64,000 nt of DNA from Nyssa sinensis (lineage: Eukaryota; Streptophyta; Magnoliopsida; Cornales; Nyssaceae), in assembly GCA_008638375.1 (NCBI GenBank), contig CM018032.1:38441355-38505354 (forward strand), written 5' to 3'. The notes under the pieces were generated by a model that was not told the DNA's origin, did no database searches, and was given only the letters and a program-made list of their open reading frames with translations. A program made the position numbers and the translations under genes. Positions 11,736 through 22,620 of the stretch are shown in pieces. Each line of letters begins with the position of its first letter. Within the stretch, counting starts at the first letter, position 1.

Positions 11736-13095
11736 AAGGATACTGTTGTTGGGGTCGGGGTTATAATGGATAGTAAAATCAAAAACTGAAAGAACGGCCT
11801 GCCATTGTGCAAAAATCTATTTGGATGCAATGTTTTTAACATCTTTTTCCAAAATATGCTTGGCACTTTGACAATCAATTTTGACTAAAAATGGTTGGTT
11901 TAGTAAATCTGACTGAAATTTACTGATGCACAAAACAAGTGCTAAAATTTGTTTTTTTTAATAGTACTATAGATTAACTGAGTAGAGTTCCAGATTCTAG
12001 AGTGGAAACAGACTATCTGTTCAGGAGAATCTGGACCTAAACGCTGACTAAGAATGCCACCATATCCGATATCGGAGGCATCTGTCTGAACTATCTTGAA
12101 AGTAAAAGGAGAAGGTATACCAAGACAAGGGAGAGTCTTGACATACTACTTAACTTTTTGGACAATTGCTGTATGAGCAGGAGTTCATGGAGAGGGCTTA
12201 CTACGAAGACAATTGAAAAGAAGCTTACACTGAGAACGCAAGTTAGGATAAAAGTCTGAAATATAATTTAAAGATCTTAAAAAGTGCTGCAACTCAGTTT
12301 TGTCAAGAATCTGGTCAGGAAACTTATCGGCAAACTGAATAAATCGCTGAATAAGTTTGATTTGTCCATAGGAGATATCAAAACCTAAGAATCTAACAGA
12401 AGTTTGGAATAACTTAAGCTTTCTGGCTAAAAGAACTAAACCATTTCTTTTGATAACATTGAGAAACGACTACAAATGGTTCCAATGCTGATCAATGGAA
12501 TCTGAATAGATGAGGATATCATCTATATAAACTATGATGTGACTGCTAAGGGATGACTACCTTGAAAAGGTATACCAAAACAAGGAGAGTCTTGACAAGG
12601 TATACCAAAATAAGAGGAGGGAGAAGGTATACCAAGACAAGTAGAGGGAGAAGGTATACCAAGACAAGGGAGAGTCTTGATATACTGCTTAACTTTTTGG
12701 ACAATTGCTGTATGAACAGGAGTCCATGGAGAGGGCTTACTGCGAAGACAATTGAAAAGAAACTTACACTGAGAACGCAAGTTAGGATAAAAGTCTGAAA
12801 TATAATTTAAAGATCCTTTTCTGTAACTGAGTTTTGTCAAGAATCTGGTCAGGAAACTTGTCGGCAAACTGAATAGATTGCTGAATAGGTTTGATTTGTC
12901 CATAAGAGATATCAAAACCTAAGAATCTAACGGAAGTTTGGAATAACTTGAGTTTTCTGGCTGAAAGAACTAAACCATTTCTTTTGATAACATTGAGAAG
13001 CGACTGCAAATGTTTCCAATGCTGATCAATGGAATCTGAATAGATGAGGACATCATCTATATAAACTATGATGTGACTGCTAAGGGATGACTAGC
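11723..13095 (-). pseudogene. Endogenous caulimovirid RT C-terminal half and RNase H, minus copy, internally duplicated
   Basis: On the minus strand, from 13095 downwards, the frame begins at the YIDDVLIYSDS reverse-transcriptase motif (near 13045-13075). It runs through the RT thumb region into RNase H and ends just before ORF2. A segment of about 535 bp covering YIDD to the PCLGIPSPS region is present twice in tandem (12650-13095 and 12111-12557). The unit spacer carries repeated AAGGTATACCA strings. Coat protein, protease and the N-terminal half of RT are missing: the sequence upstream of 13095 jumps to the movement-protein linker region. The copy cannot be functional. Confidence 0.85.
12111..13095. 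repeat. Tandem duplication of about 535 bp inside the minus viral copy
   Basis: GAAGGTATACCAAGACAAGG occurs at 12111 and again at 12650 (final bases approximate), and GACTGCTAAGGGATGACTA occurs at 12541 and 13075. The spacer 12558-12650 contains four AAGGTATACC strings with short differing tails, looking like slippage or repair products at the duplication seam. The two units differ at several CAG/TAG positions. Confidence 0.9.
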
Positions 13096-14815
13096 CTGAG
13101 CAGAGGTTCGATCTGGTTTGAGCCATCTAACATTGGTTACTGGTGCAAAGGAAGGTTGGCCATGATGATTTTCTAGATAATCAAAAAAGGGAACAAGTCT
13201 TTGTTCATTCATCATGAACTCTTTCCATTTGTCAAGTATTTCTTGCTTTTGTTCTCTAGTATGGGTGGCTTGGTATCTTTATTTTTTAACTCTGTTGGCT
13301 GCAGAATTAAATTCAATACCTAAGACATTAAAATCTATTTGGAACTCTTTACTAAGTGTATTGAGTCCATGGTCTACTGGGGCTTCAAAGTCTGTAGGAC
13401 TGGGAGAGGTGACCGATTCCTCATCATCTACAGCTTGGGTATGAGATGTATAGCAGGGAGTGCTGATTTGAGATTCTAACTTTAAACCTTGGAGATCTAA
13501 GTATAAATCTCTTCTTTTTCTAGGGATTAACTTTTCAAATCTAGGGGTAGAAAGTTCAGATCTAGTTATACTGAGTGGAATACTAGAGATGGAATATCTA
13601 ACTGAAGAAGATTGAAACCTTTGTTCATCAAAACTAATTCTAACAGATCCATCTTGGAACTGCTGAATAAGTTCTACATTGGTTTCTATTTGGCGAGGAA
13701 GGGATGATTCTCGTTGTCAATGGTCCAAGAGGAAGGAAGAATGACATTGGACCACTGGATTTGCTTAGGGACCTCTATGGTGGATCCTTCAGCGTATGAC
13801 TAGATGAGGACTATTTTTTCCTTGGGGCTTTTCTTTATTGCAAGGGCATTCAAATTTGTTTTGAAGCACTTGTAATAAATTCGATAAACTAGGGCTGACT
13901 ATTTGGAACCTTCTAAAATGTTAAGGCCAGAGGTTTGAATATGAAGGGTGAGGGATTTCAAGATATGAGGGTCTAGAAGGCTAACTGTGAAGTCTAGATA
14001 GCAATCAAAGTGGACTGGACCTTGATGCATAGGTGACTCCATGAGACCTAAGAGACTTTCATGCCATTGGACATGCCTAGAATCTCTGAGGGCTAGAAGG
14101 ACTAATGCATTAAGACCTCGACGGATGAGAGGGTTAATGCCTACCTGAACTAAACCTATGTGTAGGAAGTTGTATCCTTTCCTAACATGGTCATTGATTG
14201 TAGACTGACTAAACAACTGACATTTAATCTGATCTTTGTTAAGAGCGTATGTTTGTTTTACGGTCTTAACGCTAAGTGTACTGGAGAAAGCTGAGGATTT
14301 TAACCATGAGGAGACATGGTAGATCTGACTAACTGGGACCTTAGGGATGTTCCAATTCCTAAGGGGCTGACTGTCATGTGAGACTTGGTAGTCTTCACTA
14401 TTAACTATATTTGGGATATCTGGGATAGAAGAAGAGGAAGATGAAGAAGCAAATGAATTGGATCTGAATAGTCTATTCATTTCTAGGTGTAACTATTTAG
14501 ATTATTCAAAATTTACTGTTCTTCTTCTAGGCTAACTATACTGGTTCTTCTTTATCAATTTTTCTTATCTAGTCCTGCACCTAGCCCGCACCTCCTCATA
14601 AGTCCATAGACTATAGGAAACCGCCATAAGTCCTGCTGAGCTAAGGAGAGCATTTAGGGCAGCAGGTTTTATCACAGTCCCTAATGGCTGAGAACAGGTA
14701 TGTCGAAATAGGTATGTTAGATCAACCTGGTCTAGAGGTATAGGTACCTCCAGCTTACTATCAGCAGCTCTAGCAAGATAGGTAGATGCGCCAATAAATG
14801 CCTCAGCAGCTCCTG
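13096..14815 (-). pseudogene. Endogenous caulimovirid movement-protein region, minus copy
   Basis: Reading down from 14815: an N-terminal domain (about 14815-14560), then an open frame of 193 codons (14480-13899) with 30K-superfamily movement-protein character. Recognisable parts are HIGLVQVGINPL, RGLNALVLLALRD and a GPVHFDCY segment. After a TAG at about 13899 the same frame continues into an Ile/Lys-rich stretch, and, after a shift, into a linker ending at NEQRLVPFFDYLENHHG (near 13180). In caulimovirids this protein opens plasmodesmata for cell-to-cell movement. The copy is interrupted by stops and shifts and is joined at 13095 to the RT fragment, with the coat-protein and protease region deleted. 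Family assignment rests on motif pattern and on order relative to the plus copy. Confidence 0.8.
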
Positions 14816-15145
14816 TGTCCTCAGGACACAGCCAACAGCCAGTGTCCTCCAGACACTCCAGTTAGCCAATGTCCTGGGATTTAGTTGACACGGGATTGTC
14901 CTGTTAACTTGGTTTGTCTCAAGTTTATCGCCTAATAGGTCCTGTGTTCGAACCCTAGGGGCTGTGCCCCTTTTGTTTATTTTTTCTATTTTTATTCCTT
15001 ATATATTTTATATATATTTTGGGGCAAATTAATGAGCACAGGCTTGCTTGTCTCACATGGTTTGGGCTTGGGTTTCTATCCTCTTGTTCCCTCGTTCGAA
15101 CCATAGGAATAGCAGTTCCCCCCTTTTTTTTCTTAACTATTCGGC
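14816..15145 (+). other. tRNA-like modules inside LTR copy A
   Basis: Two segments resemble the 3' half of a tRNA or SINE head. GTGTTCGAACCCTAGGGGC (near 14942-14960) and TCGTTCGAACCATAGG (near 15091-15106) match the pol III B-box core GTTCGA. Each is followed by GC-rich bases and a T-run. LTR copy E has a corresponding block on the opposite strand (40790-40880) with GGTCGATTCCC and TGGTCCAGTGG, similar to B and A boxes. They do not fold as complete tRNA genes by eye, so I do not call tRNA. Confidence 0.4.
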
Positions 15146-15995
15146 CCAAAAAAGGGACAAGCCCCTTTAACTAAGGATAGGATATCCTTATTCAAATAAG
15201 TCCCCAATTCTAATTCCTTAACCCTATCACTAACCAATCCCAATTTAACTTAATTTTAAAACAGTTTAAAATCAAAAGGACGCAGCTTCGGCCCATTCAA
15301 TCACCCAAACGACGTCGCAGCCTCTCTACTGTTCACTGTCTCCTCCGATAATCCGGTAGGGTTCCGATGGGGTTCCGGTCACGCTCTCCGGGGACAGTGA
15401 CCGAAATCTACAAGAACTTTATTTTTTTATTTCAGTTTTTGGTGCTTTTTGAAGCTGTTTTCAATCCTATATCATTCTAAGACATTTTTAAAACATTTTT
15501 ACACATTTTTTTGCCTCCATAATGCAATAAAACAAGCCCACTATATTTTTCTTAGTTTTTCGACCGACCATGGTTTTCTTGGTTTTGTACCTGATTGTTT
15601 ACTGTTTTAACTCAAATCTTATTCTAATTTTTTTTCTGTATCTTATAGGATCAATTTTAGATCATTTAGGCCAAGTTTAATGCATAAAATACCTATAAAT
15701 CCAAATTATTTACAAACCTGCAACCGTCTCTAACTCTCTCATTTCTTAGCCATTTCTCTTGATTCAAGTTACAGTTTAACCCATTTCACAAGCTTAATAT
15801 AGCCCTATAACTTAAACTAAACATCATGCTTTATATTTTAAAATTAGCAATATACGAACTTACCTATACTTTCTGTGTTCCTTGTTGTTCCTTTCTTTTC
15901 CTTTCTGTTTCAGTTTCTGAATTCTTCTACTTCCCACAGACTTCACAGTTTCTTACACCCTTCTTTCTTTTAGCTATTTTCCTTCTAACTCATGG

Positions 15996-16030
<35 letters not shown>

Positions 16031-16689
16031 AACACAAACCGCCTCAATTTTCCCTCTCTCTCTTCCTCTCGATTTCTCTCCGTTCAAGCCCTCTTCCTTG
16101 ACTTTATTTATGTTCTTTTTAATTCTTCTTTTTCTTTCTTTTCAAAATGCAGCTTTGCATTTATTAGCTAGGTGATATTTGTGCATATATATATATTATA
16201 TTACACACACACACACACACACTAATATACCAACCGACACACACACCCACACAAGCATGCATCACACTTGCATACTGCCTTTCCTTTTTTTTTTTTTTTG
16301 TATTTTATTTGTAATACCTATGTATACATATATACCATACTATGCATATGTATATACATACATAAATACATATTTTATATATATATATACTCATATATAT
16401 ATATATATATGTGTATATTAGTTTCTGGTCACATGTACATACACTAATTTTAAACGGGCTACGTGTGTAAGTATACATGTGCATGCTTGGAAATGCGTGC
16501 GTGCATGCATTACGAGGCATAGTTCTGGGTTGCTCGGGCATTGCCTGACACTGACTATATAGCTGACATTGCTTATATTCCAAAACTGTACAATAATATA
16601 GAGTTTAAACAGCTCGGGTTACAACTAATAGTACATTACCCGACCCGGTCTATCTCGGTATACGTGCTAACCCGGGTCAGGGTATTACA

Positions 16690-17450
16690 GCCTAACTACC
16701 ACGAAACCCCATCACACACTTTACAAATGATAAAATAGACTTGCACAAACTTACGACACTCGATTTGGATCACCGGTTTGAAATTTTTGCAAGTTTCTGC
16801 TCTAAAAGGCCCATTTTCAAGTTTTGACAGACCAAAATGTCGGATATCGGCCTACCGACCCTGAAACCCCATCACACACCTCACAAATGATAAAATAGAC
16901 TTGCGCGAACTTACGACACTCGATTCAGATCAACGGTTTAAAACTTATGCAAGTTTTTGTTCCAAAAAGGTGGGTTTTGGGGTTTTGACGGACCAAAATA
17001 CCGGATGTCCGCCTAACTATCACGAAACCCCATCACACACCTCACAAATGATGAAATAGACTTGCACGAACTTACGGCACTCAGTTCGGATCACTAGTTT
17101 GAAACTTATGCAAGTTTTTGCTCTAAAAAGGCCCATTTTCAAATTTTGACAGACCCAAATGCCAGATATCGGCCTACTGACCCCGAAACCCCATCGTACA
17201 CCTCCCAAATGATAAAATAAGCTTGCACGAACTTACAACACTCGATTCGGATCAACAGTTTGAAACTTATGCAAGTTTTTTGCTCCGGAAAGGCGGGTTT
17301 TGGGGTTTTGACAAACCAAAATACCGAATATCCGCCTAACTATTTCGAAACCCCATCACACACCTCACAAATGACAAAATAGACTACCAAAAACTTAAGA
17401 CAATCAGTTCGGATTAGTGGTTTGCAACTTATGCTACTTTATGCCGTTCT
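16690..17450. repeat. 161-bp tandem repeat array of the CACTA element, second part
   Basis: The same unit as 1868-2928. The ACAAATGAT or CCAAATGAT landmark recurs near 16723, 16883, 17044, 17205 and 17367 (period 160-162 bp). It continues the host array after the 3' target duplication GCCTA of the LTR insertion. The last unit is degraded. Confidence 0.93.
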
Positions 17451-17861
17451 GACTATTTATGCATGGAAAAAAAATAATATATTCACTTTCATATATATAT
17501 TTAATGAGTGTTCTAATATATATCATTTGATCTTTATTTCAGATTGATCAGGATTATTGCGTCGGGTTCTTTAGGCCTTGCATCGGGACTGACTATTTTT
17601 ATCTATTTTTTTTTTCTTTTCATCGACATCTATAGTTACATTTTATGATACAATTTTTTATTTTTGTATTTATTGTTAAATTGTACTTTTACAAATGTAA
17701 GTAATTAATTAGTATAATATATATATATATATATATATGAATGTATTTTTCTTTGTCAATATATTTTCATTTCAGAATGTTTGGATTTTACTGTATATTA
17801 GAATGATTGATACAGGTTTAAACATGAATAAAACAATAAATAAAACAAATAATATACGGAA

Positions 17862-18332
17862 AAAAAAAACTTTTAGCGACGCACGAAAGGCGTTGCTAAA
17901 AGCAGGGAAATCAATTTATAGTGACGTTTCAAATTCGTCGCTAAAGATTGGCTACATACTATTAGCGACGCACAACAAGCGTCAGTAAAGGTTGGGTAAT
18001 TTTACCATTTGCAACACACGTTGTGCGTCGTTAAAGGCAACCATTAGCAACGCCCTTTGTGCGTCGCTAATGGTAACTTTTAGCGACACACAACATGCCC
18101 ACGCATAATATTAACGTCGCCCATTCCCCATTATTAGCGACACCATCTGTGCGTCGCTAAATGTAAACATTAGTGACACGTAATGGTTTGTGCGTCGCTA
18201 ATACTATTAGCGACACGACCTTTAGTGACGCCAGTAGTGACGCACGTTTGTATGTCGCTAAAGCTCTTTAGCGCATATTACTACTATTAGCGACGCATGT
18301 GAGCGTCGCTAATAGTCCTGTTTCCTGTAGTG
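17862..18332. repeat. CACTA subterminal repeats and right terminal inverted repeat
   Basis: More than ten occurrences, in both orientations, of a TTAGCGACGCAC/GTGCGTCGCTAA-like motif, ending with the terminus TTTCCTGTAGTG at 18321-18332. In CACTA elements such clusters bind the element-encoded regulatory protein. Opposed copies could form hairpins. Confidence 0.88.
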
Positions 18333-19345
18333 ACCCAAACATAATTTCACCTCTTGAAATATGCCATCGCCGATTACCTGACCACCTTCACCACCAATTC
18401 GATGATATGGAAGTCCCTGATCATCAAGAGTTAGAACTTGTAAAAATCAATCACCGCCAAAGCATTATAAACTGATCCACATGAGATCGTCTTTTTTTAA
18501 GTGAGTTGCAGAGGAATTCGACAGCGACAGAGTGGAGTGGTAGAGATGAGCGGTTGTGCAGCAGAGACAAAAATTAAGTGAAGAGAGGGCGGTGGAGTTG
18601 GACGATCGGGTGACACACGATGGAGAGAGGCGATAGAGATGGGTCATAATGAAGGGTAGTTCTATGAGGAGAAAAAAAATAAGGGACGGTAGGTGCAGTT
18701 GGATGGCTGTGATAGATTGTGGGTAGCGAGCTCGTGGGTGACGACTGGTGACAGCAAGTGATGATCGGTAGACACAGCTTGTAACATTGGCGACTGTCGG
18801 TTGCTGTAGGTGACGGCCGACCAACTGCTGTGGGCTGCGTGCAATAAGAGAGATGATGGAGAGAGACGATAGGATGAGAGTTTGGGTTAATAAGTAAAAA
18901 TAGTTTGGCTTTTAATTTTTTATAGTATTTAATAATAAGGGCAATTTGATATTTTTATCTTTTCTGTTATTGTAGTTTAACGGATAATATTCTAGGGTAA
19001 ATTCTTAAATTATAGGAGAGATATTTATAATTGTCAAAAACTATAAAAGAAATAAGTGTAATTAATACAAATCAAAAACATAAAACAACCTCTAAAATAG
19101 AGAGGGAATTTAACCCCCTTTCTTTCTTTGAAATATGTTACCAAATCCACCAATCTTCTCTTTTCTTTTCACTGCCAAGGGATTTACATTATTTAGAGAA
19201 AAAGCATCCGGTGTTGTACAATAAATGAACTAATAACTAAATCTCCTCTGAGATAGAGCTAAGTCATTGAGCTCAACCAATGCTGTATTGTTACTCCATG
19301 TCTAAACACTTGGTACAGCAAAACCATTGCTGGTTGATCGGTGAT
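18333..19345. other. Intergenic between the CACTA end and the WRKY stop; no gene seen
   Basis: AT-moderate sequence with no coding signature. Short open frames at 18465-18844 are low-complexity and show no recognisable family. It would include the 3' untranslated region of the WRKY gene next to 19345. Confidence 0.5.
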
Positions 19346-20740
19346 CTAAGAAGACTCTAAAATGAGACCACTTGTTTCTGCAACAGAGAGACTATGGTTG
19401 TGCTCGCCTTCGTAGGTGACAATCAACATCGTTGGATCATCCAAAGCTCTTTCTACGTGTTTACGTGCTGGGCACCCTCTTACGTTGCTGCACTTGTAGT
19501 AACTCCTGTTAAAACGCAAATACCCTACATGTCAGATATATATATATATATATATGTATGACTCGGATACCGAGTCAGACTCGTAATTCATGGGCTTGGA
19601 GCGGTCAAACTCACTTCCAATTTTCTAAGAGAAAACCACGTAAACTCGGAAGATTCTAAAGCATTTTTAGACCAAAGAAAGGGTAAGATAGTATTTCGAA
19701 CGCCCATAGGGCAACAAGTAATTTCACACTAGAGAGGCAAGGACGATTCAACAACCGAGTGGATGACAACAATACCTTGGGTGTGGAGACCCTTTAATGG
19801 GTTTCTGTCCGTACTTCCTCCAAGAACAATTATCTGGTGGAATGTCGGCCATCTTCATGCTTATCGCCGGAACCTTGACTACCCTCTTCAGTCGTAGCTT
19901 TCTGCTTTCATAAACAATTGTATATAATCAATCAAAATCAAAGGATCACCAAACACATGTACATGCATACACGTATAATTTAGATGAGAGAAAGAAAGAC
20001 AGGACTCACCTCCTCTTGGAACAATGGCAGCAACCGGAAGAGGCACTGCACTTGCCGGATGCGCCGTTCTCCGAAGAATTGCACTTCCTCTTCAATGACG
20101 ACGAAGACAGCGGTGGCCTTACCCCCGACGATACCTGAGACAGATTCGTAATATGAAACTTTGACGACGAGGAAGGCTGCTTGCTATCCGTATCCCCCGT
20201 CAACGACGACATGAACGAATTCGCACCAGAAATCGCCGGCGAATAGGAGAAATTAATCGTCTTCGACGCCAAATCCTTCCTCTCAATAACACCATTTTTC
20301 ATGACCATCACATGATCATGCTGAGGCTGAATATGATGAAGATGATGGTAAGGGACCTGTTGGATTGGTGTTGGACAGTGAACCTTGGTTTCAGAGACTT
20401 CTTTGGGCTGATGATCATTGATTTGATTTGTAGGTGAACCCAAAGGTGCTCTTCTGAACCGGGCATGGCCAGTTCTTGTTCGGCCCAGAAGAGAAATGAC
20501 CCTCTTGAACTTGGTCACGGCCACGTCAGAAACAGCTTTACAGTCCATCTCTATCTCCATGGACGACCTTTGCTCTGAGGATGATAACTGACCCTCCTGT
20601 TGTTGTTGTTGAGAGTGAGATAGCAATCTAATGAGCCTCTCAACACTCTCAAGCCCAGAGGCTGCTTCTTGCACAGCATTCTCTTCTATTTGATTTGCAA
20701 AACTTCCATTTCTGTAACCCATCATGAGCTCAACAGCCAT
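19346..20740 (-). CDS. Group IId WRKY transcription factor, three exons
   Basis: Exons on the minus strand are 20010-20740, 19776-19901 and 19346-19505 (731+126+160 nt = 338 codons plus TAG). Introns begin GTGAGT and GTATTG and end CAG. The start is the ATG at 20738-20740 ([11 protein letters not shown], typical of group IId); an in-frame ATG 16 codons upstream is less likely. In order: a conserved calmodulin-binding C-motif region ([14 protein letters not shown], about residues 74-87) running into the [15 protein letters not shown] block; Ser/His/Pro-rich sequence; a plant zinc-cluster region ([16 protein letters not shown]) with basic residues that also act as nuclear signal; then one WRKY domain, WRKYGQK at 271-277, with zinc ligands C291, C297, H321 and H323 (C-X5-C-X23-H-X-H). 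The second intron falls at the Arg codon of PR, the conserved R-type position. Such proteins bind W-boxes (TTGAC) in the nucleus and act in defence and senescence signalling. Residue 287 is Ser where Gly is usual (PRGYYKC). The gene appears intact and is the only one in the window. Confidence 0.95.
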
Positions 20741-21400
20741 GACTGCACCACCATCAACACCAGGCAATAAAAGTGTAAAAGAGAACACGAGAAGGGCAAC
20801 TTTGATAAAAAGCGGTCGCTGTAGACTTTGAGGAACTCTAGTAGTAAGAGTAATACGCTAGTCAGTCTATCTTCATCTGGTCAAAATGATGCCATCGGCG
20901 AGACCGAGGGTAAAGTAGTCCAATTGGTGGGCGAATGATCGATCTGTCGCTCTATCATATGAAAAAAATTTCATTCCTTTCAGTACAATACATTCGAATT
21001 AGTCATCACTTATATAAAATTTGTTAATTATATTTATTGAATCAAATGCACTACACATATAAAAAAACCAGTAAAAATCAACTCATATCATATCTACACC
21101 GTCAAAGGTAGGTAAGAATAAGATCCAACCATATAGGTATAGCCCATAGCCCATAGGTGGTCTGGTATCGAGTATTGTGCAGGAATATGAAAGAATATGT
21201 GGACGGGGACATTGACCTTTTCCTTATTGTCGGGTCCACAAGAGGTGAATTTGTCTAATGCGTTGTTAGGAAAATGTTTGGGGAGAGATGAGGTCAAACT
21301 ACGCCGTTTGATTTGTGTGCAAATGGGAATTAGATTAGTTGTTGCTTAAGTGTCATGTGGTTGACTCAAAATCACTTTTTCTTTTTGAATTATTTTAATG
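20741..21400 (-). promoter_or_regulatory. WRKY upstream region with four W-box-like sites
   Basis: Upstream of the start codon, TTGAC cores occur at 20879-20884 (GGTCAA), 21212-21217 (TTGACC), 21292-21297 (GGTCAA) and 21361-21366 (TTGACT). Group IId genes are often under WRKY auto- or cross-regulation, so a cluster is reasonable, but single cores also occur by chance. I did not find a convincing TATA box. Confidence 0.45.
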
Positions 21401-22194
21401 CACCTTTTTTATTGTTATTTGTTAAATGCACGGAATATTTCGATTCTAATTTTTTTATGAGTTAGTTAGGAGGAATTTTAGTGAATTTATGCATATTAGA
21501 TTAATTTTATTTTTTTATCACAGTACTTCACCCTTTAATTTTTAGTTAATTAATTGATAACGATAGACGAAAAAAAAAATATTTAAACCGATACGTTTAA
21601 ATTTTAATTACAACTCTTAACATATTCAATTGCAAAAATAAGACCATTTTTTGCCATCCTTAATTAATCATCCATGTTTCTTTTTCTAATTTTTTAGATC
21701 TTTGTTTTTCAATGGTACCCCTGTGACATTATTTCTAAAATTTCAATTTTTTTTCTGCTCATTTTTCTTAGCTTCACATTATTATGCGTAAGATGTTGCA
21801 CTCTTTAAAATGGGTTATCCACCACCTACTTGGTGAAGAATTTTATGGTCATGTGTTTGTTATTTATTATATGGTTTCTTGCAAAAAATGTTGCAGTTGA
21901 AAATGTATATGGGCGTATAATTGTTGATTATACATGACAATGGTCCTTTGTAGTTTGCTGGTATGTTGGTGAGTAATTAGGTGTGGTCTTTATATACATT
22001 ATTTAAATATAAATTCTAGGTGGAACTACGATTTCGTTCGAGATATGGCATAAGTTCAAAACTCAATGCATACATACACATCTAAATAGGATTTTATCAA
22101 TTTCTATGATTGTACTTAAAAATAGTAAACAATTTCTAGGTAGCACATTGCAATAGTGACCTAAATGGGTACCTTTTTTATACACTAAGAATAG
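21401..22194. other. AT-rich intergenic; nothing recognised
   Basis: No open frame with coding character, no terminal repeats and no target duplications that I can see. Confidence 0.5.
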
Positions 22195-22620
22195 TCATTT
22201 GTTCAATATCACGATACGTGCCCGTTATGTTCTAAGCCACAAAGATTAAACATACTTGGGGATCTTCTGAGCTGCACATTACAGAACATTGACAGAGGAA
22301 GGTTCCGAACTGATCACCACCTTCCATGGGTTACCGACCTCAAGAAAAGGAAACAATGTTCAACATGGTAACTTCCATCAGTGGATATTTTCGAATCCTG
22401 ATTTTCATGATTCCTAATACTGTTCTAATTCAGGTATCTAAATAACCTATAAATAAAGCTCCAAGGTACGCTATCTTTTCATGCTCAATTAGTCACTTCA
22501 ATTACTATCATTATTCCTCACTAACTTTGTCATGGAAACGGTTACTATCGGAACTTTTCTGGTAAGCCTCTGACCTTATGTTCTTCGCAGGGAACTGAAG
22601 AGGACAAGTCTCTGATCGGA
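22195..22620 (+). mobile_element. Diverged Gypsy LTR remnant related to the element at 25591
   Basis: It aligns by eye with the 3' two-thirds of the LTR at 25591-26147. Shared parts include the gaccaccttcc-like segment, CCTATAAATAAAGCTCCAAGGTACGC (versus CCTATAAATACAATTTAAGGTACGC), the TTATTCCTCACTAACTTTGTCAT segment and the ACCATCGGA/ACTATCGGA block. The 5' part and the 3' terminus are poorly preserved and no target duplication is evident. It is an older solo LTR or fragment in the same orientation, about 3 kb from the nearly complete element. Confidence 0.7.

Larger units (their letters stand above)
2929..16689 (-). mobile_element. Long-LTR family copy A (solo LTR), split by the endogenous pararetrovirus
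   Basis: The element begins TGTCACGACC at 2929 and ends GGTATTACA at 16689. It is flanked by the perfect 5-bp target duplication GCCTA (2924-2928 and 16690-16694), and the host sequence on both sides is the 161-bp CACTA array. The ends match six other copies in the window. Putative transcription runs on the minus strand, because related copies carry TATA boxes and splice-donor-like sites in the TGTAA-to-GTGACA direction. Removing the viral block (about 4614-14815) leaves about 3.6 kb, similar to the other copies. No gag or pol of its own is present, so a solo LTR is the simplest reading. Its inner part (15990-16420) is full of CA and TA microsatellites. Confidence 0.85.
1..18332 (+). mobile_element. 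CACTA (En/Spm-type) DNA transposon, right-hand part, left end outside window
   Basis: The right terminus is the inverted repeat ...TTTCCTGTAGTG ending at 18332, which reads CACTACAGGAAA on the minus strand and matches the CACTA class. Inward of it lie TTAGCGACGCAC-type subterminal repeats, then a 161-bp tandem array, then a spliced Transposase_24-like pseudogene. This is the order expected for plant CACTA elements, whose TNPD-type transposase would lie further left, outside the window. A 13.8-kb LTR and pararetrovirus block (2929-16689) interrupts the array, so the CACTA part visible here is only about 4.6 kb. The bases after the terminus are ACC; the matching 3-bp target duplication cannot be checked because the left end is absent. 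Confidence 0.85.

Noticed and set aside
14940..15110. tRNA genes
   Set aside because: Only B-box-like cores are visible; no complete cloverleaf could be drawn.
15826..16583. Several open frames over the 16-kb microsatellite zone (also 32407-32736, 39490-39916, 48012-48311)
   Set aside because: Products of TA/CA microsatellites; low-complexity Tyr/Ile/His/Thr peptides.
18465..18844. Minus-strand gene of about 119 codons
   Set aside because: Ser/Leu/Thr-rich, overlapping frames, no family signature, no splice or promoter context.
20741..20788. Upstream in-frame ATG of the WRKY gene (16 extra residues, hydrophobic)
   Set aside because: [11 protein letters not shown] is the usual family start; the extra residues do not resemble the family. 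It remains possible as an upstream start.
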